A stretch of DNA of 51,292 nt, taken from contig NZ_ASJB01000081.1 in assembly GCF_000478275.1 (NCBI RefSeq), forward strand, positions 1 through 51,292, read 5' to 3'. This DNA comes from Amycolatopsis orientalis DSM 40040 = KCTC 9412 (GTDB lineage: Bacteria; Actinomycetota; Actinomycetes; Mycobacteriales; Pseudonocardiaceae). The position numbers were made by a program, and so were the translations under genes. Positions 14,618 through 23,627 of the stretch are shown piece by piece. The notes beneath the pieces are model-generated. The model did no database searches and was not told where the DNA came from. It worked only from the letters and a program-made list of their open reading frames with translations. How positions within the stretch are numbered: the first letter of the stretch is position 1; each line of letters begins with the position of its first letter.

Positions 14618-17431
14618 GTGCATACCGAAGTAAATCCCGAGAGTCCCTTCGGCGAGCCTTCGGTACCGAAGCGCCGCGCCGCCGGGTTGCTGGGCCGCGA
14701 CAGCGAACTGGCCACGATCACCGGGCTGTTCCGCGCCGCCCTCCACGGGCGCGCCACCAGCGCGGTGGTGGTCGGCGAGTTCGGGATGGGCAAGTCGTCG
14801 GTGCTCAGCGCGGCGGGCGAGCTGGCCAAGGCGGCCGGATTCACCGTCGCGATCGCCGCCGCGTCCCGGCTGGAGACACATCTGAGCGGCGGCGTCGGCC
14901 GTCAGCTCGTCGAAGGGCTCACCCACGCCCCTGCCGTATCCGGATCGCCGCGGCCGCGCGCACCGCATGTGAGCGAGACCCTGCCGGACCACCGGCCACG
15001 GGACGAACATGAGCAGACCGAGGCACTCGACGCCTTCTTCCGCATCGTCCGGGACGCCGCCGAACAAGGACCGGTCTTCCTCGGCGTCGACAACATCCAC
15101 CTCGCCGACCCGTGGTCGATGCGCTGCCTCGCCTACATCCGGCACCGCGTGGAACACCTGCCGGTGATGATCGTGCTGACGTCGTTGATCGGGCATCTGC
15201 AGACCGGTGAGGTCGCGCTGCTGGAGATGGCGGGCTGCACCCCGGCGACGATCCGGCTGCGCGGGCTGAGTTCCCAGCACGTCGCCGAATTCCTCCGCGT
15301 CTCCCCCGGCCGGTTCCCCGAAGAATGCCGTGAGGTGACCGGCGGCAACCCCTTCCTGCTCGGCGCGCTTCGCCGCCGCATGGTCCCCGGCATGGACCTC
15401 GAAACCGCGGGCTCGGCGATGATCGGCGAGATCCTGCGGGTCCGCATGCACGAGTACACGGCCGCGCCGAAGATGCTCGAAGCGGTCGCGATCCTCGGCG
15501 AGGACGCGAGTTTCGACCTGCTGGCGCAGCTCGCCGGCGTCGACGAGATCACCGCGCTGGAGGCCATCGACAAGATGGTGCGCGTGCACCTGCTGAGCGA
15601 CAGCCATCTGCCCGCGCTCACCTACCGGTTCGCCCGCAACTCGGTACTCGCCGACATGCCGCTCGCCACCAGGGCGGTCACCCACGCCAGGGCGGCGCGG
15701 CTCCTGCACGAGGCCGGTGCCCCGCCCGAACGGGTCGCCGCGCATCTGCTGGAGGCGACCGCGGTCAGGGTCCCTTGGGCGATCGACATCCTGCGGCTCG
15801 CGGCGCGGCACTCGGTGGTCAACGGCGACCCGGAGCTGTCGGTCCGGTTCCTGCTGCGGGCACTGGAGGAACGGCTCAGCGAGCGCAAGCGGATGGCGAT
15901 CCTGCTCCAGCTCGCGCACGCGGAGTTCCACTGCGACCCGGATCTGGCGCCCGCCAGGGTGCGCGAGGCCGTCGACCACATCGACGACCGCGAAACCGCG
16001 GCCTTCGTCGCGACGGCCATGATCCTTTCGCTGTGCTGCGGCCCGGACGCGCGGCTGGCGATCAACTCCGCCGGCCAGTTCGCCGCGCGGCTCGACGCGG
16101 GCGGGCCCGACGCCGTCTGGCCGCTGCTGTGCATGACCTACCTCGCCGAGGCGGGCAGCAGACTCGGGCCGCCGCCGGACTTCCGCGACTTCGAGCAGCA
16201 GTGGGCGCCGCTGAACGACCCCGCCGCGCAGCAGAGCCGCTCGGGGCTGCTGGCGCTCGACACGGTGCGGAGCGGGAACTCTTCGGCGAACGCCGTCCGC
16301 CATTTCGGGGAGGCACTGTCCGGCGAACAACCGGAACTGTTCGAGCAGCCCTACTTCTTCACGCTCGCGACGGCCGTGCTCGCCGATGAGGCCGCCCTCA
16401 CCGACAAGCTCTGCCAGGTGCTCGACACCAAACGCCTGCCGTGGGACTTCCATGTGCCGAAGGGCGCCCTCGCCACACTCGCCCGCGGGATCGCCCTGCA
16501 GGCGGGCGGCGACCTGGTGCGGGCGAGTGTCCACTACGAAACCCTGGTGCGGCAGTTCGACGAACGCGGCGCCACCAGCCGATGCCCGGTGGCCGTGCTG
16601 TGCGTGGCCAGGCTGATCGAGACCTCGGTCGACCTCGGCCGGTTCGACGTCGCGAACGCCCTGCTCGAAAGGATCGATTTCGGGGCCACGCAAGCACTTT
16701 TCACGCACAACTACCTGCTCTACGCGCGAGGCAGGCTCCGGGCGGCCACCGGTGAGCCCGAACTCGGCTACGAGGATCTGCGCGGCTGCGGACGTCGTCT
16801 CGAACACCACGGCATGCGTTTCCCCGGCTTCGCGCCCTGGCGGGCGTATGCCGTCCGCGCCGCGCTGGAGCTCGGGCGCACCGATGCGGCGGCGCGGCTC
16901 GCGGAAGAGGATCTCGAAGCCGCGGAACGCTGGGGAGCGCCGAGAATCCTCGGCGGCGCGCTGACCACGGCGGGTCTCGTCCGCGATGACGACGAGGCCG
17001 AACGCCTGCTCACCAGGGCCGTCGACGTCCTCGGCGGGTCGACCGCGAAACTGGCGCTGGCCGAGGCGCTGATCGAACTCGGCGCGCTGCAGGCGCGGCA
17101 CGGGCAGGGCGAGAAGGCTGTCGTCACGCTGCGGCGGGCCGCGCAGTCGAGCAGGCATTGCGGGGCGCGGCCGCTGGCGAGGCGGGCGGCCGAGGCGCTG
17201 CGGGTCGCCAGGGCCGCCATGACGATCGCGAAGGACAACGAACACGGCCTCACCAAACAGGAATACCGCGTCGCGGTGATGGCGTCCCAGGGTCTCACCA
17301 ACCGCGAGATCGCCGAAGCGCTGCACCTGACGCGCCGCACCGTCGAACTGCATTTGTCCGGGGCCTACCGGAAGCTGGGGATCACCGGACGGACCGAGTT
17401 GACCTCCGCGCTCGGCCGCTCCCGCGTTTAG
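14618..17431 (+). CDS. Large LuxR-family ATP-binding (LAL) transcription regulator
   Basis: A 937-residue regulator starting at GTG 14618. Residues about 25-200 form an AAA/STAND ATPase with Walker A GEFGMGKS (53-60) and a Walker B-like VFLGVDNIHLAD. The long middle is helical and TPR-like, rich in Ala, Leu and Arg. The last about 65 residues are a LuxR/GerE helix-turn-helix (GLTNREIAEALHLTRRTVEL). LAL proteins bind ATP and inducer and activate catabolic or secondary metabolic genes. It follows the anti-sigma gene by 31 nt with only a weak GAAGG ribosome site. Its stop codon lies inside a long inverted repeat. The target is unknown; the adjacent small secreted-peptide gene is a candidate. Confidence 0.85.
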   Translation: MHTEVNPESPFGEPSVPKRRAAGLLGRDSELATITGLFRAALHGRATSAVVVGEFGMGKSSVLSAAGELAKAAGFTVAIAAASRLETHLSGGVGRQLVEGLTHAPAVSGSPRPRAPHVSETLPDHRPRDEHEQTEALDAFFRIVRDAAEQGPVFLGVDNIHLADPWSMRCLAYIRHRVEHLPVMIVLTSLIGHLQTGEVALLEMAGCTPATIRLRGLSSQHVAEFLRVSPGRFPEECREVTGGNPFLLGALRRRMVPGMDLETAGSAMIGEILRVRMHEYTAAPKMLEAVAILGEDASFDLLAQLAGVDEITALEAIDKMVRVHLLSDSHLPALTYRFARNSVLADMPLATRAVTHARAARLLHEAGAPPERVAAHLLEATAVRVPWAIDILRLAARHSVVNGDPELSVRFLLRALEERLSERKRMAILLQLAHAEFHCDPDLAPARVREAVDHIDDRETAAFVATAMILSLCCGPDARLAINSAGQFAARLDAGGPDAVWPLLCMTYLAEAGSRLGPPPDFRDFEQQWAPLNDPAAQQSRSGLLALDTVRSGNSSANAVRHFGEALSGEQPELFEQPYFFTLATAVLADEAALTDKLCQVLDTKRLPWDFHVPKGALATLARGIALQAGGDLVRASVHYETLVRQFDERGATSRCPVAVLCVARLIETSVDLGRFDVANALLERIDFGATQALFTHNYLLYARGRLRAATGEPELGYEDLRGCGRRLEHHGMRFPGFAPWRAYAVRAALELGRTDAAARLAEEDLEAAERWGAPRILGGALTTAGLVRDDDEAERLLTRAVDVLGGSTAKLALAEALIELGALQARHGQGEKAVVTLRRAAQSSRHCGARPLARRAAEALRVARAAMTIAKDNEHGLTKQEYRVAVMASQGLTNREIAEALHLTRRTVELHLSGAYRKLGITGRTELTSALGRSRV

Positions 17432-17485
17432 TCCTCTGGATGCGGTGTATGCGCGTGCAACTACCGCTTCCAGAGGACTAAACGC
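17424..17485. repeat. Long inverted repeat containing the LAL gene stop codon
   Basis: Arms of 23 nt (17424-17446 and 17463-17485) match with one mismatch; the core is TCCTCTGGATGCGGT / ACCGCTTCCAGAGGA with a 16-nt loop. The TAG stop of the LAL gene (17429-17431) is inside the left arm. A related half copy occurs at 17904-17940, so this is a repeat family and not only a terminator. Confidence 0.75.
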
Positions 17486-17581
17486 ATGGTTTCGCGGCAC
17501 GTAGACGACGACAGTGCTTTGGCAGCGCTTCGGAATACGCTGCCCGCCGTAATCCGAAACCCGAAGATCCTGGGGGATCAC

Positions 17582-17848
17582 ATGCACCCTGTCGAACGGA
17601 CGACGGCGCGAAGGTCACTCGGTCAGCGGATCGCGGTCACCGTCGCCTGCACGGCGGCGACGATCGCACCGTTGCTTGTCTCGGCGCCTTCCGCACAGGC
17701 CGGCGAAATACGGTTCGCGGGCCCGTGGTGGAAGCAGTCGGTCTGCCTCGACGAGCAGTCCGACTACGCCCGCTACTACCGGATCGTGAAGGCCTGCTAC
17801 CGGCCCAACGGAACCTCGTGGGGCTTCGACTACACCGAACGGACCTGA
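17582..17848 (+). CDS. Small secreted peptide with two cysteines
   Basis: An 88-residue precursor with a basic N-terminus, hydrophobic core (IAVTVACTAATIAPLLV) and a signal peptidase site SAQA|GE near residue 40. The mature part is about 48 residues, aromatic-rich (FAGPWWKQSVC, DYARYYRIVKACYRP), with two Cys that could form one disulfide. ATG 17582 has GGGGG 7 nt upstream; an earlier in-frame ATG at 17486 has no ribosome site and would bury the signal sequence. No family is recognised. The gene lies between two copies of one repeat and ends 4 nt before a strong hairpin. Confidence 0.72.
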   Translation: MHPVERTTARRSLGQRIAVTVACTAATIAPLLVSAPSAQAGEIRFAGPWWKQSVCLDEQSDYARYYRIVKACYRPNGTSWGFDYTERT

Positions 17849-17851
17849 CGA

Positions 17852-17896
17852 CGAAGGCCGCTTTCCCGGGGTGTCCCCTCGGGAAAGCGGCCTTCG
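17852..17896. terminator. Bidirectional terminator hairpin between convergent genes
   Basis: Perfect 17-nt arms (17852-17868 and 17880-17896; CGAAGGCCGCTTTCCCG and its complement) with an 11-nt loop. It begins 4 nt after the secreted-peptide stop and serves the convergent gene ending at 17946. It is a member of the GAAGG-n-CTTTCCC palindrome family. Confidence 0.8.
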
Positions 17897-17903
17897 CGAT
17901 TCA

Positions 17904-17940
17904 TGCGTGTGCAACTACCGCATCCAGAGGACGAAATGCG
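17904..17940. repeat. Half copy of the TCCTCTGGATGCGGT repeat
   Basis: The stretch matches the loop and right arm of the inverted repeat at 17424-17485 (GTGCAACTACCGC, then TCCAGAGGAC) with a few changes. Together the two copies bracket the secreted-peptide gene as direct repeats about 450 nt apart. Confidence 0.65.
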
Positions 17941-17945
17941 GGGGT

Positions 17946-19682
17946 TTACGGCAGGTAGACGGTCTCGCCGGGGTGCATGGTCGGGCCGCAGTCCTTGAGC
18001 GGGCCGCCGAAGCGCGCCTTCTCGACGTCCGGAAGGGTCTTCGCGGCGTAGTCCTGGACCGCCTTCAGCTTCTCCGGGCTGGAGATGGCGTCCTTGCGCA
18101 CGAAGTCGCCGTTGCGCGGCCCGGCGCCGGGGTACACGAAGATCGGCTCGTAATCACGGTCGATCCGCGGGTCGACCGTGATGCCGTTCCCCGCCGCCCA
18201 CGGGCCCCACGAGTGGATGAAGGTCGGCTTGACCGTCTCGAAGACGTAGTCGCGCAGCCCCGGCATGTCGCCGTTCTTGACGAAGTCCGCGACGTCCGCC
18301 TCGACCAGCCCGGCCATGTCGACCAGGTGCAGGCGGCTGGTCATCGACGAACCGCCGAGGTCGGGCAGCAGCAGTGAAGCCTGCTGGAGGCCGAGGATGT
18401 CGGCCATGGTGTTGAAGCCGCGGCCGAAGCGGTCGGCGATGAGGCACGCGGGCACCGTCGGAACCTCTTGGAACTTCTCCGACGCCGACGCGAAACCCAT
18501 CCCCGACGGGATCGCGGCCGCGACCAGCACGAGCACCACGACACTCCGCAGGACGGCCCGCGAACGGCGCAGCAGTTCGCCCGCCGCCAGCGTTCCCGCC
18601 AGCGCGGCGAGGATCCAGATCGGGGTGGCGAAGCGGTGCTGGCCCATCCAGTCCGGGACCATCACGCCGTACGCGACGATGCCCAGCGCCAGCGGCACCA
18701 GCAGCGCGATCAGGCTGCGGCGCCATTCCGCGCGGACCACCGCGTAGCCGATGGTCAGCGCCAGCAGGATCGTCCCGGCGACGCCCGCGTAGCCGACCAA
18801 TTCGAACGGCTGCTTCAGTGCCGAAAGGCCGGGCAGGCCCTGCCCCTTCGCGATCGACGGGTTCGCCAGCAGCCTGCCGAACTCCGCGATCCGCCAGGCG
18901 AGGTACGCGCCGAACGGGATCGCGAACGCGACCACCGACACCACGATGAACTTGACGCTCCGCCCCAGCAGCGGCTTACGCAGCTGGAACAGCACGACCA
19001 GCGGGTACGCGCCGCCGTAGATGAGGCCTTCGGGGCGGGTCAGCGCGGCGAACGCGACCAGCACCCCGGACCAGACGGCGACCTTCGCGGTGAGCACGGT
19101 GTCCCTGCGCACGGCGACGAACAACAGCACGGCGAGCCAGGCGACCGCCATCCCGAACAGGGAGTTCTCCAGCCCGGAGATGGTCCAGATGACGAAGGAC
19201 GGGATCGCGGCGAGCGTCAGCCCGACCACCAGCGTGGCCAACCAGGCGAAGCGCTCGAAGACCTGCTTCGCCGCGACGTGGCACGCCGCCAGCGTCCCGG
19301 CGGTGAACAGGAGGCCGAGCAGCTTGGGGAACAGCACGTAGTCGGGCAGGCCGAACAGCATGCCGCTGTCGAAGACGCCGACGAGTTTGCCGAGCGCCAG
19401 CAGCACCAGCCAGGTCGAGTTCGACCAGCCCTCGACCGACGGCTGCCCCGGCTGCAGCACCGGGCCGAGGCCGTCGGCGAAGCTGCGCGCGTAGGAGAAG
19501 GTGATGGCCGCGTCGTCGACGATCCAGTGGCCGTAGAGGGTCGCATGCCAGGCGAGCGCCGCGACTCCGGCGAGAATCGCCAGGTAGGGCGCGATCCGGG
19601 CGGCCGCACCACGGGAGGCCGGCGTCTCCGCCGGTTCGGGCACGTCTTTTTCGGAAGCTTCGCTGAGTGCGCTCGCCGTCAT
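17946..19682 (-). CDS. AftB-like GT-C membrane glycosyltransferase
   Basis: A 578-residue polytopic protein with about ten membrane helices and a C-terminal extracytoplasmic domain of about 170 residues. The first loop contains HWIVDDAAITFSYARSFADG with acidic pair Asp56-Asp57, the expected catalytic site of GT-C enzymes using polyprenyl-phosphate sugars. It is followed by VEGWSNSTW, reminiscent of mycobacterial AftB (terminal beta-1,2-arabinofuranosyltransferase of arabinogalactan). Pseudonocardiales have arabinogalactan, so that role is plausible. ATG 19682 is chosen over an upstream in-frame start because family similarity begins after it. Donor and acceptor are inferred. Confidence 0.7.
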   Translation of the reverse strand: MTASALSEASEKDVPEPAETPASRGAAARIAPYLAILAGVAALAWHATLYGHWIVDDAAITFSYARSFADGLGPVLQPGQPSVEGWSNSTWLVLLALGKLVGVFDSGMLFGLPDYVLFPKLLGLLFTAGTLAACHVAAKQVFERFAWLATLVVGLTLAAIPSFVIWTISGLENSLFGMAVAWLAVLLFVAVRRDTVLTAKVAVWSGVLVAFAALTRPEGLIYGGAYPLVVLFQLRKPLLGRSVKFIVVSVVAFAIPFGAYLAWRIAEFGRLLANPSIAKGQGLPGLSALKQPFELVGYAGVAGTILLALTIGYAVVRAEWRRSLIALLVPLALGIVAYGVMVPDWMGQHRFATPIWILAALAGTLAAGELLRRSRAVLRSVVVLVLVAAAIPSGMGFASASEKFQEVPTVPACLIADRFGRGFNTMADILGLQQASLLLPDLGGSSMTSRLHLVDMAGLVEADVADFVKNGDMPGLRDYVFETVKPTFIHSWGPWAAGNGITVDPRIDRDYEPIFVYPGAGPRNGDFVRKDAISSPEKLKAVQDYAAKTLPDVEKARFGGPLKDCGPTMHPGETVYLP

Positions 19683-19794
19683 GTCCCCGTCTTTGCCTTT
19701 TCGCTCACGTGCCGTTGCCGAGACTGTAGCCAATACCCCATCGGCCGCCCGCGACACGTCATATCCAGGCGTGATCCGCGCCACATTTCCCGAG

Positions 19795-20922
19795 CTAGGA
19801 CAAATGCGAGATGTCGTTCACCAGCCGGACCGACGCGTTGCCGTCCGGATAGAACTCGACGATCGACAGCGAAGCCAGGTCCAGATGCAGGCGGAACAGC
19901 AGCGACGGCCCGGCGTCGAGGCCCATCCGCAGCAGCGCCTTGATCGGCGTGACATGACTGACCAGCACGAGCGTCCGGCCACCGTACTTCGCGAGCAGCT
20001 CGTCGCGGGCCTTGCGGACCCGGCGGTGGACGCCGTCGAAGCTCTCCCCGCCCGGCGCGGGGATCGAGGTGTCGGACAGCCAGCCGGTCTGGAATTCGGG
20101 ATCGCGGTCCATGGCCTCCTTGAAGGTGAGGCCCTCCCAGTCGCCGAAGTCGGTCTCGATCAGCCCGGGGTGCGTCTCGACCCGGCCGCCGAGCGCGTCC
20201 GCGATCGCCTGCGCGGTCTGCTGGGTGCGGATCAGCGGCGAGGCGATGATCGGCGCGGCTTCACCGTCGACGACCAGGCCTTCCATCGCGCCGAGCCGTT
20301 TCGCGGCGGCGGCGGCCTGCTGCTTGCCGTGCTCGGTGAGCGGCACGTCACCGCGGCCGGAGTAGCGCTTCTCGACCGACATCGCCGTCTGGCCGTGCCG
20401 CACGAGGAGCAGTTTGGTGGGCGTCCCGGTGGCGCCGGTCCAGCCGACCGGGCTGGACCTGTCCTGCTTCACCGGCTTCGGCGCCTCCGCCTGCGTCGCG
20501 GTCTGGGCGCCGTCACGTCCGGCGTCCATCGCCTCGTTCGCGAGCCCGTCGGCGTGCGAGTTCTCCGCGCGCGGAATCCACTCGTAGTGCACCCGCGAGA
20601 ACCGCGCCGCCAGTTCCCTGGCCTCGGCGTTCAGCGGCTGCATCGACGGGTGCTTGACCTTCCAGCGCCCGGACATCTGCTCCACCACGAGCTTCGAGTC
20701 CATCCGGACGTCCACTGTGGACGCTCCGAGCTCGGCGGCCGCGGCGAGTCCGGCGATCAGGCCGGAGTACTCAGCGACGTTGTTGGTCGCGATGCCGACG
20801 TAGGCCTTGCGCTCGGCGAGCACCGCACCGGTGTCCGCGTCCTTGACCACGGCGCCGTAGCCGGCGGGCCCGGGGTTGCCCCGCGAACCGCCGTCGGCCT
20901 CGACGAGTACGTGGTCGGTCAC
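19795..20922 (-). CDS. Bifunctional RNase H / acid phosphatase
   Basis: A 375-residue two-domain enzyme. The N-terminal RNase HI domain (about 1-135) has the acidic metal ligands in VEADGGSRGN, the NVAEYSGL Glu and the VRMDSKLV Asp; it cuts RNA in RNA-DNA hybrids. After a linker, residues about 170-375 form a histidine phosphatase (phosphoglycerate mutase-like) with LLVRHGQT and the distal His in SHVTPIKAL. This fusion is known from actinobacteria, for example Rv2228c, where the second domain has alpha-ribazole phosphatase-type (CobC) activity. The GTG at 20922 overlaps the preceding stop by 4 nt. Confidence 0.93.
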   Translation of the reverse strand: MTDHVLVEADGGSRGNPGPAGYGAVVKDADTGAVLAERKAYVGIATNNVAEYSGLIAGLAAAAELGASTVDVRMDSKLVVEQMSGRWKVKHPSMQPLNAEARELAARFSRVHYEWIPRAENSHADGLANEAMDAGRDGAQTATQAEAPKPVKQDRSSPVGWTGATGTPTKLLLVRHGQTAMSVEKRYSGRGDVPLTEHGKQQAAAAAKRLGAMEGLVVDGEAAPIIASPLIRTQQTAQAIADALGGRVETHPGLIETDFGDWEGLTFKEAMDRDPEFQTGWLSDTSIPAPGGESFDGVHRRVRKARDELLAKYGGRTLVLVSHVTPIKALLRMGLDAGPSLLFRLHLDLASLSIVEFYPDGNASVRLVNDISHLS

Positions 20923-21656
20923 AGGCCGGACTCCAGCGTGCGCACCAGGATGGCGCCGCAGTTCTCGCACTGGATGACGTTGTCCTCGGGGGCGGCCTTG
21001 ATCTCGGCGATCTCGCGGCGGTCGATGTCCAGCTGGCAGGCACCGCAGCGGCGGGCCCGCAGCAGCGCCGCGCCGATGCCCTTCTGCGCCCGGACGCGTA
21101 CGTAGAGCTTGATGAGGTCGTCCGGGAAACGCGGCAGGAGCTTGGCGCGGTCTTCGTCGCGGCGCGCCTGCGTGGTGTCGAAGTCGGCGAACTGCTCGTC
21201 GCGGCGGCGGATGGCTTCGGCGACCTCGTTCTCGGCCTTGGCGACCTCGGCGCTGGTGCGCTGGGCGTCGAGTTCGAGCGCCTCGCGGCGTTCCATCAGT
21301 TCGAGCAGGTCGTCCTCGAGCGCGGACTGACGCCGGGTGAGGCTGTTCAGCTCGTGCTCGATGTCGGCCATCTGCTTCGCCGCGACGGAACCGGATTCGA
21401 GCAGCTTGCGGTCGCGGTCCCCGCGGGCGCGCACCGACTCGATCTCCTTCTCCTGCCGGGCGATCTCGCGGTCGAGGTCGGACGCCGCGGTCTGGACCGA
21501 GACCAGCGCGTCACGTCGTTCGCGGACGGTCTTCTCACCCGCGTCGATCTCGGCGATTTCGGGGAGGGTGCGGCGGCGGTGGGCGGTACGCGAAAGTTCG
21601 GCGTCCACCTTCGCGAGTTCGAGCAGCTGGCGCTGGATGGCGGGGTCAGCCTTCAC
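20919..21656 (-). CDS. C4-type zinc-ribbon coiled-coil protein (DUF164 family)
   Basis: A 245-residue protein. Residues about 10-175 form a long antiparallel coiled coil, rich in Glu/Arg/Ala heptads. The C-terminus carries a zinc ribbon with RRCGACQL and CENCGAIL (four Cys). It resembles Rv2229c and the CdsZ/HP0958 group of zinc-ribbon proteins, whose roles range from flagellar mRNA handling to secretion; the actinobacterial function is not established. It lies between Nif3 and RNase H genes in a conserved order, starting 15 nt after the Nif3 stop and overlapping the RNase H start. Confidence 0.88.
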   Translation of the reverse strand: MKADPAIQRQLLELAKVDAELSRTAHRRRTLPEIAEIDAGEKTVRERRDALVSVQTAASDLDREIARQEKEIESVRARGDRDRKLLESGSVAAKQMADIEHELNSLTRRQSALEDDLLELMERREALELDAQRTSAEVAKAENEVAEAIRRRDEQFADFDTTQARRDEDRAKLLPRFPDDLIKLYVRVRAQKGIGAALLRARRCGACQLDIDRREIAEIKAAPEDNVIQCENCGAILVRTLESGL

Positions 21657-21671
21657 GGTGCTCCTTGATTC

Positions 21672-22493
21672 TTAGTGCTCGGTTCGGGTGGCCCGTAGCG
21701 TCCACGGGTCGGTGCACCTCGTGGAGACGTGAAGGTCGACGTTACCCGCAAACGCGGCGCGGACGACGGCCGAGGCTTGCTCACACCACGGCCATTCGCT
21801 CGCCCAGTGCGTGACGCCGACCAGGGCGGGGACTTCGGCGATGTCGGCGAGGTGCTCGCCGGCCGGATGGTGCCGGAGATCGGCGGTGACGTACGCGTCG
21901 ACCCCGGCGGCGGTGGCACGCTTGAGATAACTGTCGCCGGACCCGCCGGAAACGGCGACGCGGCGGATCGGGCGACCGGGATCACCCGCGCCGTAGACGC
22001 CGGGTTCCGTACGCGGCAAGGCGTTCGCGACGCGTTCGACGAAGGCGGAGAACGGTTCCGGCGCGGGCAGTTCGCCGATGCGGCCGATGCCGGTGACGCC
22101 GTCCTCGCGGGGGTCGAGCGGGCCGAGGACGGTCAGGCCGATGGCCTCGGCGAGCGCGTCGGAGACACCGGGCGACGCGGAATCGGCGTTGGTGTGCGCG
22201 CAGTAGAGGGCGACGCCGGCGCGGATCAGCCGGTGCACGAGGCGGCCCTTGGTGCTGTCGGCCGGGACGCCGTGGACGCCGCGCAGCAACAGCGGGTGAT
22301 GCGCGACGATCAGCCGCGCGCCGCCGTCGATCGCCTCGTCGACGGTCTCTTCGACCGGGTCGACGCAGAACAGGACCTTGTCCACGTTCTCGGCCGGGTC
22401 GCCGCAGACGAGTCCGACGGCGTCCCACGATTCGGCGAGTTCGGGCGGGTACGCCTGCTCCAGGGCGGCGATGACTTCGGCTAACGCGGGCAC
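21672..22493 (-). CDS. Nif3-like dinuclear metal centre protein
   Basis: A 273-residue member of the NIF3/YbgI/YqfO family of hexameric toroid proteins with a dinuclear metal site. Candidate ligands are the paired His in RLIVAHHPLLL, the Asp in CAHTNADSAS and the C-terminal His and Glu in VGVTHWASEWPW. GTG 22493 is preferred; the ATG at 22526 would overlap the start of the divergent chorismate mutase gene. The family is linked to GTP cyclohydrolase-type folds, but its reaction is unsettled. First gene of a minus-strand operon with the zinc-ribbon and RNase H/phosphatase genes. Confidence 0.9.
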   Translation of the reverse strand: MPALAEVIAALEQAYPPELAESWDAVGLVCGDPAENVDKVLFCVDPVEETVDEAIDGGARLIVAHHPLLLRGVHGVPADSTKGRLVHRLIRAGVALYCAHTNADSASPGVSDALAEAIGLTVLGPLDPREDGVTGIGRIGELPAPEPFSAFVERVANALPRTEPGVYGAGDPGRPIRRVAVSGGSGDSYLKRATAAGVDAYVTADLRHHPAGEHLADIAEVPALVGVTHWASEWPWCEQASAVVRAAFAGNVDLHVSTRCTDPWTLRATRTEH

Positions 22494-22524
22494 CCGGGGA
22501 TTTTCGCATGTAGCGTTTCCGGGC

Positions 22525-23082
22525 ATGCGACTTCGGGTGCTCTGCGCGCTGCTCGTGGCCGGACCGCTGGCGATGCCCGCCCCCGCCTCGGCGTCATCCG
22601 GTTTCTGGACGCTGACCGATCTGTCCGCTCAGCGCGTGGAGATCGCCGACAAGGTCGCGGCCGCGAAGTTCGGCACGCCGTCGCCGATCGACGACCCGGC
22701 GCGCGAACAGCAGATCCTCGACTCGGTCGCGGCGAAGGCACCCGGCCTCGGTCTCGACGCCGGCGACGCGGTGCGGTTCTTCCGCGACCAGATCGAGGCG
22801 AACAAGCTCGTGCAGCGCGGCCTGTACGCGCGGTGGACCGAGGACCCCGGCTCGCGGCCGCCCGAACGGCCCGACCTGGCGACCGAGGTCCGGCCGGTGA
22901 TCGACCGGCTCAACGCGGGCCTGCTCACGGAACTCGCCCAGACCCGGGACGCGCGGGCGCGACGGTCCTGCGAGGCGCGGCTCGGGGTCACAGTGCGGCT
23001 GGTGGACGCGCGGCGCGAGCTGGACCGGCTGCACTCGGCCGCGCTCGGCGACGCCGTGCGGTCGGCCTGCTCGCGGCCGTGA
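22525..23082 (+). CDS. Secreted chorismate mutase (AroQ-gamma type)
   Basis: A 185-residue precursor. The signal peptide (MRLRVLCALLVAGPLAMPAP) ends at an ASAS site near residue 24. The mature part is all-helical and matches the exported AroQ-gamma class, including M. tuberculosis Rv1885c: LTDLSAQRVEIADKVAAAKF, then RDQIEANKLVQRGLYARW and two Cys (CEARLG and C near the end) for a disulfide. It would convert chorismate to prephenate outside the cytoplasm, a role still unexplained in actinobacteria. Only 31 nt separate it from the divergent Nif3 gene. It ends just before a 68-nt repeat. Confidence 0.88.
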   Translation: MRLRVLCALLVAGPLAMPAPASASSGFWTLTDLSAQRVEIADKVAAAKFGTPSPIDDPAREQQILDSVAAKAPGLGLDAGDAVRFFRDQIEANKLVQRGLYARWTEDPGSRPPERPDLATEVRPVIDRLNAGLLTELAQTRDARARRSCEARLGVTVRLVDARRELDRLHSAALGDAVRSACSRP

Positions 23083-23093
23083 CCTCGGGGGGG

Positions 23094-23161
23094 AGCAAGG
23101 GACCTTTGCTATCGCCTGACCCGCTGACCTGCGAAAAGAGAGCAAGGGACCTTTGCTGTCG
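23094..23161 (-). repeat. 68-nt dispersed element, copy A
   Basis: Two imperfect 17-nt palindromes (AGCAAGGGACCTTTGCT) at the ends flank a core with GACCTGCGNAAAG. It aligns without gaps, in reverse orientation, to copies at 25604 and 28814, and is about 90 percent identical to copy B by eye. It lies between the convergent chorismate mutase gene and the 106-residue hypothetical gene. Confidence 0.85.
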
Positions 23162-23176
23162 CCCCCGCGCCCCGGG

Positions 23177-23497
23177 TCACTCCAGCGCCTTCGCGTCCTT
23201 GTTGACCGCCCAGCGGCCTGCCGCGCGCATGACCCGGCCCGTCCACATCATCGCCCGGTACGCCTTCGTCGTGTGATCGGGGACGTCGGGGTGGTCTACC
23301 TGATAGGGCGCGACGGACGCGCTCGACCGGAGGTGCAACGGCATCCTGGTCATCGCCTCTTTCGGCGATCTCGCCTGGACGAAGTGGTGCTCCGACAGGA
23401 TCCGCCCGACCTCGTAGGGATGCGGATGCTTGACGGTGATGCGGTACCAGCGAAGCCCGGTTGCCGGGGATTCGACGGTGGGTGTTGGTGCGCTCAT
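23177..23497 (-). CDS. Conserved-looking hypothetical protein, 106 residues
   Basis: A small soluble protein with ATG at 23497. It carries no signal peptide, membrane helix or Cys cluster. The sequence WYRITVKHPHPYEVGRILSE suggests a beta-strand followed by a helix, and the C-terminal third (MMWTGRVMRAAGRWAV) is amphipathic and basic. No family is recognised. It is convergent with chorismate mutase across the 68-nt element and divergent from the phosphatase gene, with a 130-nt gap that should hold both promoters. Codon bias supports a real gene. Confidence 0.65.
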   Translation of the reverse strand: MSAPTPTVESPATGLRWYRITVKHPHPYEVGRILSEHHFVQARSPKEAMTRMPLHLRSSASVAPYQVDHPDVPDHTTKAYRAMMWTGRVMRAAGRWAVNKDAKALE

Positions 23498-23627
23498 ACG
23501 CGACCTTCCTGCGTGTTTCTCTCCAGGAGGTCTACTCCCGCTTCGTCCCGGCTTTCCAGCTTCGCGCGCCCGATAGCCGTTCGGAGCCGGTGAGCGGTCG
23601 ATCTCTCTCTGCGTTCACACTGATCAG

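Noticed and set aside
14399..17587. Open frame of 1062 codons on the minus strand opposite the LAL regulator
   Set aside because: The plus-strand frame has Walker and LuxR motifs; the antisense frame is His/Arg/Gly-rich with no recognisable feature.
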